Below are positions 1-6,869 of a stretch of 64,000 nt of DNA, in pieces. This DNA comes from Pyramidobacter sp. C12-8 (lineage in GTDB: Bacteria; Synergistota; Synergistia; Synergistales; Dethiosulfovibrionaceae). How positions within the stretch are numbered: position 1 is the stretch's first letter; every line of letters starts with the position of its first letter. Position numbers and translations under genes: made by a program. The notes under the pieces were generated by a model. It saw only the letters and a program-made list of their open reading frames with translations. It had not been told where the DNA came from and searched no databases. Location: assembly GCF_002007215.1 (NCBI RefSeq), contig NZ_MUHX01000006.1, forward strand, positions 1 through 64,000. The letters run 5' to 3'.

Positions 1-53
1 ATCGTTCCGATGTTCAGATGGGGCTTGCTGCGCTCAAATTTCTCTTTTGCCAT
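1..53 (-). CDS. tuf: Elongation factor Tu, N-terminal fragment (runs off the window)
   Basis: Reading the minus strand from the ATG at 53, the codons give MAKEKFERSKPHLNIGT, the highly conserved start of bacterial EF-Tu just before the G1 GTPase loop. EF-Tu is the GTPase that delivers aminoacyl-tRNA to the ribosome. A strong ribosome binding site (AGGGAGG in the minus direction, about 62-68) precedes the start. Only 17 residues are inside the window. The identity is secure because these residues are nearly invariant in the family. Whether this is the only tuf copy cannot be seen. Confidence 0.93.
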   Translation of the reverse strand, partial: MAKEKFERSKPHLNIGT

Positions 54-627
54 TGGTGTGGCCTCCCTAAAACTGAAAATTTTCGGGCCCTGCAGGGGCC
101 GCTTATCGAAAATCAAGCCTGCGTCATCTCTCCTGCGACCGCGTCACAAAGGACCGTCGCCGACAGCTTCTTTCTCCGTTCCAGCAGACGACTCCACCGC
201 GATGCGGGCGGAGAGGCCGCAGACGAACGTTCTGCTTTTCGCTCGTCCATACAAGAGTGAACAGGTTCTCTGGAATTTTATCAAAGTGCGCCCGTCTTGT
301 CCACGGCCCAATCTAAAAAAACAGCGTGTCTCACCTGAAGCCTCGCCCCGCGGATCGAATTAAATTCATCATTTTGGCAGAATATTTGATCTTTCATTAA
401 AAATTCATGCGCACTTCACAGCAAAAGATTCTCGCCCAACAAAATTTGACCTTCCCGTCATCGCCGATAAATCAATTAAAAAAAACGAACGGGCCGTTTT
501 CCGCGCACAGCGGCGCCGCGATCCCGGCACAACAGAGGGCGGATTTCGCCGGCGCGTTTCCGCATCGCGATCGAACCGTCCGGAGGACGCGACGGAGAAT
601 CGGCCGTCGGGCTCTCTTCATGCAAAA
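54..627. other. Intergenic region between tuf and murJ
   Basis: This stretch separates two minus-strand genes, so it should hold the tuf promoter and the murJ terminator. I see no tRNA, no convincing sigma70 promoter pair and no protein family in it. The short open frames here have no recognisable product. A relatively AT-rich patch lies around 360-490. Confidence 0.5.
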
Positions 628-643
628 TGTTCCACGTGGAACG
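628..643. promoter_or_regulatory. parS-like ParB binding site 1
   Basis: TGTTCCACGTGGAACG matches the GTTCCACGTGGAAC core of the 16-bp chromosomal parS palindrome used by ParB/Spo0J proteins, with one mismatch at the last base. It lies just beyond the 3' end of murJ, outside coding sequence. Three further copies occur in this window. Confidence 0.8.
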
Positions 644-678
644 CACCATCGAAGGCGACCGGCTCTTTCCCGCCGCCT

Positions 679-2139
679 TCATTCCCCTCTTTTTCGCCGC
701 AGCGCCAGCGCCAACAGCGCCCGCGGCCGCCAGACCGGCGGCACCGAATCGAAGAAACCCAGCCTTTCGCCGCCCAGGTAGTAGGCCGCTGCCAGCAGCC
801 CGCCGGCCAGGACCGCCGCGATCCCGTTTTCCCGCAGCGGCCAGAGCGCCACGCACGACAGCGCGAAGGCGAGCGACGGCTTCCACACCGCGCGGGCCGC
901 GTGCTTCAACGCTCCCGGCGCCAACAGCGCCGCATAGACCAGCGCCGAGCCGCCCCACGTCAGCCCCGTCGCCACGCAGAGCCCCGGCGCGCCCCACCGC
1001 GGCGCCAGCATCCAGTCCAGAAACGCGTTCAGCGCCAGCGCTCCGTAACTCACGGACAGGATCGTCTTCAGCCTGCACGCCGCCTGCGCGTAGCGCGACA
1101 AGAACTGCCCCCACAGCATCAGCGGCAGACTCCACGCCGCCGCGGCCATGCACGGCGCCGTCAGCGCCACCGCCGCCGCGTCGAAGGCGCCGTAGCCCAG
1201 AAAGATCCTCACCAGCGGCCGGCTCAGCGCCGACATCAGCGCCGCCGGCGGAAACATGTAAAGCCAGCCCGTGCACATCACCGCTTTGAGCTGCGCTTGC
1301 GGCGTTTCGGGACAAGCCATCAGCGCGCTGACGCGATGCAGATAGATCATTAGCGCCGGCGCGAGCACGCTCTGCGGCAGCGTGTAGATCAGCCCCGCGT
1401 AGCTGAGCGCGGAAATGTTTCCCGCCGGCAGCCCCGAGGCGAAATAGCGATCCACCAGCTGATACAGCCCGCTGGCGCCGACGATGCCGACGCAGAGCAG
1501 ACAATCCGCGCGCAGTTCGCGCAGCGCTTCTTTGCGCGCCGCGCCCGCAGCCCGCCAGGGGAAATCCCCCGTGGCCCGGAACGTGCCCCAGGCCAGAAGC
1601 GCCACCACCAAACTGTACATCGCCGGCACGGCGTACACGCCCCAGAAAAAAGACGCCGCCCAGATCGCCGGGATCAGCAGCGCATGCCCCAGCGCCGAGA
1701 GAGAGACCGAAAGACTGTACCTCCCCTTGAAATTGTTCCAGACCTCGAAAAAGGGCATCAGCGTCCACGCGCCCCCCCAAGGGATCAGGATCACCAGCAT
1801 TCGGGCAGCCGTCTTCAGCCGCGGCGGATCGAAACGCCGCGCGAAAAACGCCGCCAGCGGCGACGAAAAAGCCGCCGTCAGCGCCGCCAGCAGCAGCGCG
1901 CCGATCAACGCCAGACGAAAGACGCGCGCCATCAGCGCCGCCGCATCCGCCTCCGTCTGCTGCCGCACCAGCCGCGGCAGCAGCGCCGATTCCGTCACAT
2001 TCTGCACGATCTGGCACAGCAGCGAAAGGATCCCCATGCTGACGTAAAAAGCGTCCATGCCCGCCGATGCGCCGAACAGCCACGCCAGCATCAGCGTGCG
2101 CAGATACCCGACCGGTTTCGACAGCGCCCCCACCGTCAC
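679..2139 (-). CDS. murJ: MurJ/MviN-family lipid II flippase (5' end apparently frameshifted)
   Basis: This is a polytopic membrane protein of the MOP flippase superfamily. The N-terminal part (GYLRTLMLAWLFGASAG, then a DAFYVSM stretch) and many hydrophobic helices fit MurJ, which flips the peptidoglycan precursor lipid II to the periplasmic side. The 486 residues from a GTG at 2139 are slightly short for MurJ, and the usual first-helix residues are missing. A better start, ATG at 2215 with a GAGGTG ribosome site, is in another frame. One extra T in the T8 run at about 2181-2188 (minus sense) would join it to this frame and restore the expected N terminus. So the gene is frameshifted, slippage-dependent, or starts internally at GTG. 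The family call is fairly sure; the start is not. Confidence 0.75.
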   Translation of the reverse strand: MTVGALSKPVGYLRTLMLAWLFGASAGMDAFYVSMGILSLLCQIVQNVTESALLPRLVRQQTEADAAALMARVFRLALIGALLLAALTAAFSSPLAAFFARRFDPPRLKTAARMLVILIPWGGAWTLMPFFEVWNNFKGRYSLSVSLSALGHALLIPAIWAASFFWGVYAVPAMYSLVVALLAWGTFRATGDFPWRAAGAARKEALRELRADCLLCVGIVGASGLYQLVDRYFASGLPAGNISALSYAGLIYTLPQSVLAPALMIYLHRVSALMACPETPQAQLKAVMCTGWLYMFPPAALMSALSRPLVRIFLGYGAFDAAAVALTAPCMAAAAWSLPLMLWGQFLSRYAQAACRLKTILSVSYGALALNAFLDWMLAPRWGAPGLCVATGLTWGGSALVYAALLAPGALKHAARAVWKPSLAFALSCVALWPLRENGIAAVLAGGLLAAAYYLGGERLGFFDSVPPVWRPRALLALALRRKRGE

Positions 2140-2352
2140 CGAAACCAGCGCCCCGGCGCGCGCCTCCTGCGCGTCGCAGAAAAAAAATCGCGAATCTTGT
2201 GCCGCACGGCCATCGTTTCACCTCGCCCGCATCTTCCATTTCGGTAAGCATAACACAAAAAACGACATGGCGCGAAACACAGTTCATCGGCCGGTCGGGA
2301 TATTCGTTGACGCCGCACGTCAAAGACACTACAATAGACGTACAAAAAAAGG
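2086..2352. repeat. 266-bp direct repeat, copy 1 (murJ 5' end and divergent promoter)
   Basis: This segment is repeated almost identically at 3639-3904 (offset 1553). It covers the first codons of murJ, its upstream region and a plus-strand promoter. Visible differences are one base in the -10 hexamer (TACAAT here, TACAAG in copy 2) and one base in an A run near the end. Confidence 0.92.
2309..2337 (+). promoter_or_regulatory. Sigma70-type promoter for the Fic/Doc module
   Basis: TTGACG, a 17-bp spacer and TACAAT lie on the plus strand at the end of repeat copy 1, about 25 bp before the next open frame. They would transcribe the small open frame at 2363 and the antitoxin/toxin pair. The -10 box is damaged (TACAAG) in the second copy. 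Confidence 0.75.
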
Positions 2353-2362
2353 AGACGGTCAC

Positions 2363-2497
2363 ATGCCCAGACAAAGGCCCGACGTCTCCCTTCACGAAGA
2401 AAATCCGAAAAGACCCCGCAGAGCCCAAGGTATAAGGCGGGGCTTTCCGGCAAAAACGACGAAACGACTTCCGAAGCCGGAGGCACAACGCCGATAA
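2363..2497 (+). CDS. Small basic hypothetical protein (44 aa)
   Basis: An ATG preceded by a well-spaced AAAGGAGA site opens a 44-codon frame rich in Arg, Lys and Pro (it begins MPRQRPDVSLHEE). I recognise no family. It lies directly downstream of a clear promoter and 12 bp before the antitoxin gene, so it may be a translated leader of the toxin-antitoxin operon. Codon content alone does not prove that it makes a stable protein. A weak stem (CCCCGC/GCGGGG) lies inside it, so the stretch may act mainly as RNA. Confidence 0.4.
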   Translation: MPRQRPDVSLHEENPKRPRRAQGIRRGFPAKTTKRLPKPEAQRR

Positions 2498-2509
2498 GGA
2501 GGAATCCCC

Positions 2510-2671
2510 ATGACAACCACCGACAAAATCTTCGATAAAACCCTTTCGCGCCGTTACAAGGCGGGAATCGTCGCTCAGCGGGACAGCAAACTGGACGACG
2601 AAAAACGCGCGATTCTTCACAGCATTATAACCGAACGCAAAGACGCTCTCGATGCCCTTGCCAAATATTGA
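2510..2671 (+). CDS. Putative antitoxin of the Fic/Doc pair (53 aa)
   Basis: A GGAGG site precedes the ATG and the product has 53 residues, begins MTTTDKIFDKTLSRRYKAG and ends ALAKY. It is charged and predicted mostly helical. It overlaps the toxin start by 20 bp in another frame, a typical arrangement for toxin-antitoxin pairs, which is the main reason for calling it an antitoxin. It does not look like the usual Phd/YefM AbrB-like or MazE fold. The role is inferred from position. Confidence 0.6.
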   Translation: MTTTDKIFDKTLSRRYKAGIVAQRDSKLDDEKRAILHSIITERKDALDALAKY

Positions 2672-3044
2672 GTGGCTCTCGCCCGAAAGCATCGACGACG
2701 TGATCGAATCCCTGCGTTGTCGATACGCAGACGACCCGATCTCCATTATCAATGAAGAACCTATCGAATACGTTCTTCATCTCGAAGCTTTATCGTGCTA
2801 CTACGATGACGACGTGTACCGTTTGGCAGCGGTGATTTTTCGCTCCATCATACAAGGACACCCGCTGCAGGACGGAAACAAGCGAATGGGAATGTTGCTC
2901 GGCACGTACTTTTTAAAGATCAACGGTTATACGCTTACAGCCGGCAACGACGAATTTTTGAACACGGCGCTCGAAATCGCCAGAGGCGAACTTCATCTTC
3001 AAGGCATTTATCAATGGCTTCTCAAGCGCGCCCAACCAGGTTAA
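2652..3044 (+). CDS. Death-on-curing (Doc/Fic) family toxin
   Basis: The 130-residue protein carries the Fic-domain signature HPLQDGNKR at residues 70-78, in the usual position for short Doc proteins. Doc-type toxins phosphorylate EF-Tu, and other Fic enzymes AMPylate targets; which chemistry applies here cannot be told. The motif has Gly where phage P1 Doc has Ala, and it lacks the second Arg of classic AMPylators. The gene overlaps the 53-aa upstream gene, which would be its antidote. A second copy of the same promoter segment lies downstream of it. Confidence 0.8.
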   Translation: MPLPNIEWLSPESIDDVIESLRCRYADDPISIINEEPIEYVLHLEALSCYYDDDVYRLAAVIFRSIIQGHPLQDGNKRMGMLLGTYFLKINGYTLTAGNDEFLNTALEIARGELHLQGIYQWLLKRAQPG

Positions 3045-3144
3045 ACGTTCCGACGCGTCACAAAAGCGCGCACAAGATTCCCCATAATGTAAAGAAGCGC
3101 TGAAAAAAGACTTCCAGCGCTTCTTTTCATAGGGAGCAGGAGGA

Positions 3145-3179
3145 TAAAAAAGCGGAGCTGCCGAGGCAGCCCCGCTTTT
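3145..3179 (-). terminator. Rho-independent terminator at the porin-remnant 3' end
   Basis: The stem AGCGGAGCTGCC/GGCAGCCCCGCT is flanked by A and T runs. The same hairpin and the next 25 bp recur after the intact porin gene at 4711-4743, so this tail was inherited together with the porin fragment. Confidence 0.75.
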
Positions 3180-3198
3180 CGCGTTTGCGGAGATTCGA

Positions 3199-3638
3199 CT
3201 AGAAAGCAAGGAACGTACGGAAGCGGATCTGGTTGTCGTCGTACTTGAAACCCCACCCGGCATCGTCGCTCACATCGATGTCGTTATAGGCAAGTTCGAA
3301 GCGAAGGTTGGGGCTGTACTGGTAGCCGACGCCCACCGTCCACTCCTTAGCATCGCCAACTTTATCCATGTCGTACTTGGCGTAACGCTCAAAGGTATGC
3401 CACTTGTCGTTCCACTTCTGCTTAGCGCCGACAAAGATAACGTTCATATCCTGAAGGACAGGATTGGCTTCCAGCATATCCTTTACCCCGGGCGCGACAA
3501 ACACTTCGTCATTGAAAGCATAAGGCGTATTCTGAAGGACAAAGCCTTCGTCGAACTTGGCGTATTCAACCCACAGAGAGGTGAACTTGAGCGCGTCCTG
3601 GCTGACGTCGAGGGCAACCTTCCACGCCTTGGGATCAT
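3199..3638 (-). pseudogene. Truncated SLH-porin, C-terminal barrel fragment only
   Basis: The minus strand encodes about 146 residues matching the end of the neighbouring SLH porins: DDPKAWKVALDVSQ, FTSLWVEYAKFD, KQKWNDKWHTFERYAKYDMD, and a C-terminal IRFRTFLAF strand. Signal peptide, SLH domain, coiled coil and the first half of the barrel are absent. At 3638/3639 the porin sequence stops abruptly and is joined to the duplicated murJ-upstream segment. This is a recombination remnant and probably not expressed as a porin. Confidence 0.85.
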
Positions 3639-3904
3639 CAGCATCAGCGTGCGCAGATACCCGACCGGTTTCGACAGCGCCCCCACCGTCACCGAAACCA
3701 GCGCCCCGGCGCGCGCCTCCTGCGCGTCGCAGAAAAAAAATCGCGAATCTTGTGCCGCACGGCCATCGTTTCACCTCGCCCGCATCTTCCATTTCGGTAA
3801 GCATAACACAAAAAACGACATGGCGCGAAACACAGTTCATCGGCCGGTCGGGATATTCGTTGACGCCGCACGTCAAAGACACTACAAGAGACGTACAAAA
3901 AAGG
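3639..3904. repeat. 266-bp direct repeat, copy 2
   Basis: This is a near-perfect copy of 2086-2352, fused at its left edge to the porin remnant. It includes the same A8/T8 homopolymer as the murJ start, so the homopolymer length predates or was copied with the duplication. The promoter -10 is changed from TACAAT to TACAAG. Confidence 0.92.
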
Positions 3905-3923
3905 AAACACTATATGCTCCGGA

Positions 3924-3980
3924 CATCTTTCATGCCGACTTTCAATTCAACGTCCTCACTGAAAGCCGGCATGAAAGATG
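3924..3980. repeat. 21-bp inverted repeat with 15-bp loop
   Basis: CATCTTTCATGCCG begins the left arm (3924-3944) and the right arm (3960-3980) is its complement with one mismatch. No T run follows it, so it is not a standard terminator. It sits between the duplicated segment and the relB promoter and could be an operator, an element end or a cruciform. Confidence 0.7.
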
Positions 3981-4036
3981 CGGTAAAATGTTCTGTTCGA
4001 ATGACGCCTATTTCTAATACACAGCATTACGTAGTA

Positions 4037-4064
4037 TTGCACTGCGGTCAAAAAGTGTTATAAT
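4037..4064 (+). promoter_or_regulatory. Promoter of the RelB/YoeB module
   Basis: TTGCAC, a 16-bp spacer and TATAAT lie 22 bp upstream of the RelB start codon, followed by an AAGGAG ribosome site. This module therefore has its own promoter in addition to the damaged copy in the repeat. Confidence 0.75.
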
Positions 4065-4086
4065 TTTCTCGAAAGGAGTGATCTGT

Positions 4087-4344
4087 ATGGCACTCGCCAC
4101 AATGTCCGTGCGCGTCGACGAGGACACCAAAAAGCAAGTCGAGGCGTTCTGCGCCGACGTCGGCATGAATCCGTCCACCGCCGTCAACCTCTTTTTCAAG
4201 GCCATGCTCAGAGAAAACCGCATCCCCTTCGAGATCGAAAGAGATCCCTTTTACGCCCCGGCCAACATGGCGCACCTGCGCCGCAGCGTTGCCCAGGCCG
4301 AAGCGGGACGCCTCACCCCCCACGAATTGATCGAAGTCGACTGA
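4087..4344 (+). CDS. RelB/DinJ-family antitoxin
   Basis: The 85-residue protein begins MALATMSVRVDEDTKKQVEA and continues with NPSTAVNLFFKAML, the ribbon-helix-helix DNA-binding pattern of the RelB/DinJ family. It would neutralise the adjacent YoeB-like RNase and repress the operon. I chose the ATG at 4087 over the in-frame GTG at 4078 because AAGGAG at 4072-4077 is correctly spaced from it. The stop is 2 bp before the toxin ATG, so the two genes form one operon. Confidence 0.88.
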   Translation: MALATMSVRVDEDTKKQVEAFCADVGMNPSTAVNLFFKAMLRENRIPFEIERDPFYAPANMAHLRRSVAQAEAGRLTPHELIEVD

Positions 4345-4346
4345 GT

Positions 4347-4604
4347 ATGCAGAAGACATGGACAGATGAAGCGTGGGGCGATTATCTCTGGTGGCAAAGC
4401 CGCGACCGAAAGATTGTCGGGCGCATCAATCAGTTGCTGAAAGACATCGATCGCAACCCCTACGAAGGCATCGGCAAACCGGAACCGCTGAAATACGACC
4501 TGCAAAGGTACTGGAGCCGCCGCATCACCGCCGAGCACCGGCTCGTCTACCGCGTCGAAAACGATCATATCGTCGTCATCTCCTGCCGCACGCACTATGC
4601 CTGA
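4347..4604 (+). CDS. yoeB: YoeB/Txe-family mRNA interferase toxin
   Basis: The 85-residue product matches YoeB over its full length: KTWTDEAWGDYLWWQ at the start, KDIDRNPYEGIGKPEPLKYD in the middle, YWSRRITAEHRLVYRV, and the C-terminal SCRTHYA with the conserved His-Tyr. YoeB binds the ribosome and cleaves mRNA at the A site. It is coupled to the RelB-type antitoxin just upstream, which is typical of relB/yefM-yoeB modules. The stop codon lies inside a very long palindrome that probably forms the terminator. Confidence 0.93.
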   Translation: MQKTWTDEAWGDYLWWQSRDRKIVGRINQLLKDIDRNPYEGIGKPEPLKYDLQRYWSRRITAEHRLVYRVENDHIVVISCRTHYA

Positions 4605-4666
4605 CAATAAATCCGCGCCGTTCCGGGGCAGCGCTGCCCCGGAATGGCGCGGATTTATTGTCGGGC
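4599..4666. terminator. 68-bp near-perfect palindrome over the yoeB stop codon
   Basis: Two 34-base arms meet with no loop at 4632/4633 and differ at only two positions. It would form a strong hairpin in RNA from either strand and probably ends the toxin operon. A second perfect hairpin (4672-4705, arms GCCGGGACGGCG) follows. Confidence 0.8.
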
Positions 4667-4710
4667 ATCAGGCCGGGACGGCGCCGAATTCGACGCCGTC
4701 CCGGCATAGG

Positions 4711-4743
4711 AAAAGCGGAGCTGCCGAGGCAGCCCCGCTTTTT
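4711..4743 (-). terminator. Terminator of SLH-porin gene 1
   Basis: The GC-rich stem GCGGAGCTGCC/GGCAGCCCCGC is flanked by A4 and T5 and lies 19 bp beyond the porin stop codon (minus strand). Confidence 0.8.
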
Positions 4744-4761
4744 GCGTTTGCGGAGATTCGA

Positions 4762-6153
4762 CTAGAAGGTGAGGTAGGTGCGGAAGCGGATCTGGTTGTT
4801 GTCGTAGTTAGGATCGTTCCAACGACCATCCATGTCGGCGTAAGCCAGTTCGAAGTACAGATTGGGGGTGTACTGGTAACCGATGGCAACGCTCCACTCT
4901 TTGGCATCGCCAACCGTATCCATATCGTACTTGACGTAACGCTCGACCGTGCTCCACTTGTCGTTCCATTTCTGTTTGGCTTTGACAAAGAGAACGTCGG
5001 TGTCCTGAGCGCTCTTGAAGCTCGTATGATCGGGCCAGACGATGTCGCTGAAGCTCCAAGGGCTATTTTCAAGGATAAAGCCCTGATCGATCTTGGCATA
5101 CTCGACCCACAGAGAGGTGAACTTGAGCACGTCCTGATCGACGACAAGAGCCGCCCTCCAGGCCTTGGGATCGTCGACGCCAGCAACAAGCACACTGTCA
5201 GCCGCGATGTCTTCCATGTAGTAAGCACCGCGCAGTTCAAGGCCTTCCATGAACTTGAAACCGAGGTCAGCCCAGTAAGCCTTGTAGTTGGAGTCATCGA
5301 CATTCTGCCACAGACCATTGACGCTCAACCAGAACTTCTCGCTGAAGTCGAACTTCAGGCGGGCGCCGTAGTACTCGTTGCTGTCGTTAGCAGTATAGAC
5401 ATTATCGCCCTTATGGGAAGCAGCAAAACCCTCGACGGTGAACATGCCGCGGCTGTACTTCAGATCGAAGCCACGATAATGGTCATCCATGAAGAACGTG
5501 CTGTTGTCCGCGCCCCAGCCGTTATCGTCTTCCCAGTTCAGCTCGAACTGACCGCCCTTGAGCGTCAGGCCTTCCATGCCCATGAAATCGCGGGCAGTAA
5601 GCCACCAGCGGTCGAACGTGTCCTTGTGCCAGCGGGCGTCAAACGTGATGCCGTCGGTCAGATCTTTGTGCAGGAACAGACGGGCGCGGTTGAACTCGAA
5701 TCCGTCAGTCTTTTTGCCTTTTGTGTCCTCATCCTTATCCCAAGCATTGTAGTCGAAGCGCATCTGTCCGCTGATCTTCCATCCGCCCACGCCCTTTTCA
5801 AGAGCGCTCAGGCGGCTGTCGAAGCCGTCCACTTTCACGCCCAAGGCTTCCAGCTCGGGCTGGAACTCCACCACCAGCGCCTTCAGCTTCTCCAGGTCTT
5901 CGCCGCTCAGGCCGCCCGCGGCCATCATGCGCGCCACCATCGTCGCGATCTCGTAGCGCGTCATGGCGCGGTTGCCCTTGAACGTCCCGTTCGGATAACC
6001 TTCCAGGATGCCCTTCGCGCTCAGCTGCTCCACGGCGTCGTACGCCCAGTGGTTCATCGGCACGTCGCTGAACGGGTTCGCGGCGAACGCGGGCGCGGCT
6101 GCGGCCGCCAGCGACGCGGCGGCCACTACGGCGAGCATTTTCTTCATACTCAT
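4762..6153 (-). CDS. SLH-domain porin 1
   Basis: The 463-residue precursor has a signal peptide (residues 1 to about 24, ending AFA), one SLH domain (about 25-80, FSDVPMNHWAYDAVEQL and GYPNGTFKGNRAMTRYE) that should bind peptidoglycan or its polymers, a short coiled coil (about 83-118) and then an outer-membrane barrel ending in aromatic strands (QIRFRTYLTF). This layout is that of major SLH porins such as Omp-alpha/Slp types in diderms lacking OmpA. The start at 6153 is set by GGAGGAG 8-9 bases upstream. The first 128 codons and the 5' UTR are identical in sequence to those of porin 3, while the barrel differs. Confidence 0.88.
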   Translation of the reverse strand: MSMKKMLAVVAAASLAAAAAPAFAANPFSDVPMNHWAYDAVEQLSAKGILEGYPNGTFKGNRAMTRYEIATMVARMMAAGGLSGEDLEKLKALVVEFQPELEALGVKVDGFDSRLSALEKGVGGWKISGQMRFDYNAWDKDEDTKGKKTDGFEFNRARLFLHKDLTDGITFDARWHKDTFDRWWLTARDFMGMEGLTLKGGQFELNWEDDNGWGADNSTFFMDDHYRGFDLKYSRGMFTVEGFAASHKGDNVYTANDSNEYYGARLKFDFSEKFWLSVNGLWQNVDDSNYKAYWADLGFKFMEGLELRGAYYMEDIAADSVLVAGVDDPKAWRAALVVDQDVLKFTSLWVEYAKIDQGFILENSPWSFSDIVWPDHTSFKSAQDTDVLFVKAKQKWNDKWSTVERYVKYDMDTVGDAKEWSVAIGYQYTPNLYFELAYADMDGRWNDPNYDNNQIRFRTYLTF

Positions 6154-6268
6154 TCTCAAAACTCCTCCTCGAACGATTTTTTTGCGCGCTTCTCGAATTC
6201 GGCTTCGCGAGCGGGGGAGAAGTCTCTTCGGGAGTTTCCTCGTTGCCTCGCCGCTTCCTCTTCGGCCC
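5768..6268. repeat. 501-bp identical porin head, copy 1
   Basis: Bases 5768-6268 are identical to 11228-11728 (offset 5460) without a single mismatch. The repeat covers about 115 bp of 5' UTR and the first 128 codons of the porin gene. It ends sharply on both sides. Confidence 0.97.
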
Positions 6269-6332
6269 GTTTCGCCCAGCTTTTTTCGAGCGATCCTGTT
6301 TTCGTCGCAGAATCCTTCCTGCACGCGCCTTA

Positions 6333-6360
6333 ATATTAGCAAAAATTTTTTGTTTTGCAA
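6333..6360 (-). promoter_or_regulatory. Promoter of SLH-porin 1
   Basis: On the minus strand TTGCAA, 16 bp and TAATAT precede the gene, giving a 5' UTR of about 175 nt. The promoter lies just outside the shared 501-bp head, so porins 1 and 3 have different promoters. Confidence 0.65.
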
Positions 6361-6649
6361 CCCCTCGCCCAACGCCGAAGATTTTAGATTTCGATCGTTG
6401 ATTTTAATGGTCTCTTATTACGTTCACCGTAGAGCGTCCATATTTACAACGTAAACAATACAAAAAACTTCGACAATGTTCTATTTTTTATATCCAATCA
6501 AGTGATTACAATGGATTTTATCTCTATGACCTGAACAAAAAAATCCCTTTCGCAAAATTTCTTCACCAAAAATTTTCAGCGACTGGTCCGTATTTTTTCA
6601 GCGTTTTGTCCATGGACTGCGGAGAGCTCGTCTCCCGTAATTCCGCTTC
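6361..6649. other. AT-rich intergenic region upstream of porin 1
   Basis: This is markedly more AT-rich than the surrounding genes. I see no open frame with a recognisable product and no RNA gene. It may contain upstream elements for the porin 1 promoter. Confidence 0.4.
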
Positions 6650-6798
6650 TTGATAAAAAGCGTTAACATAGTTTGCAGGGCGCTGCGGGGAGTTCGCCCG
6701 CTCAGGACTGCCTCGACCGCTGCGCGGCCCGCGCAGCCCGCTTTGCGAATCGCCCTCGCAGCGCCCTTGCGTTCACCCTTTTAATTGAGAAACAGTAT
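6650..6798 (+). repeat. Structured repeat element, copy A (possible small RNA)
   Basis: About 145 bp are homologous to 22425-22565. An outer stem GGGCGCTGCG (6678-6687) pairs with CGCAGCGCCC (6757-6766). An inner TTCGC/GCGAA stem and an apical hairpin (GCTGCGC/GCGCAGC) lie within. The ends share AACATAG and TTTTAATTGAGAAA with the other copy. The orientation given is arbitrary. It could be a non-coding RNA, or a small non-autonomous mobile element. Confidence 0.7.
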
Positions 6799-6842
6799 AA
6801 AAAAGCCGCCGTCGCGCTCCTCAGCGCGGCGGCGGCTTTTTC
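6799..6842 (-). terminator. Bidirectional terminator after SLH-porin 2
   Basis: The GC-rich stem GCCGCCG...CGGCGGC is flanked by A6 and T5, 28 bp beyond the porin 2 stop. Confidence 0.8.
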
Positions 6843-6869
6843 CTCTTCAATTGACAATTGACGCGTCGG

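Noticed and set aside
54-480. Possible tRNA genes or fusA next to tuf
   Set aside because: I looked for the T-loop GGTTCGA and for EF-G residues and found neither.
476-2752. A 758-codon minus-strand open frame across the murJ region
   Set aside because: Its translation is repetitive Gly/Ala/Arg-rich sequence typical of an out-of-frame reading of GC-rich DNA, and it overlaps the convincing MurJ frame.
3639-3904. Insertion sequence or phage attachment site as cause of the duplication
   Set aside because: No transposase, no terminal inverted repeats and no integrase are present; a plain recombinational duplication is sufficient.
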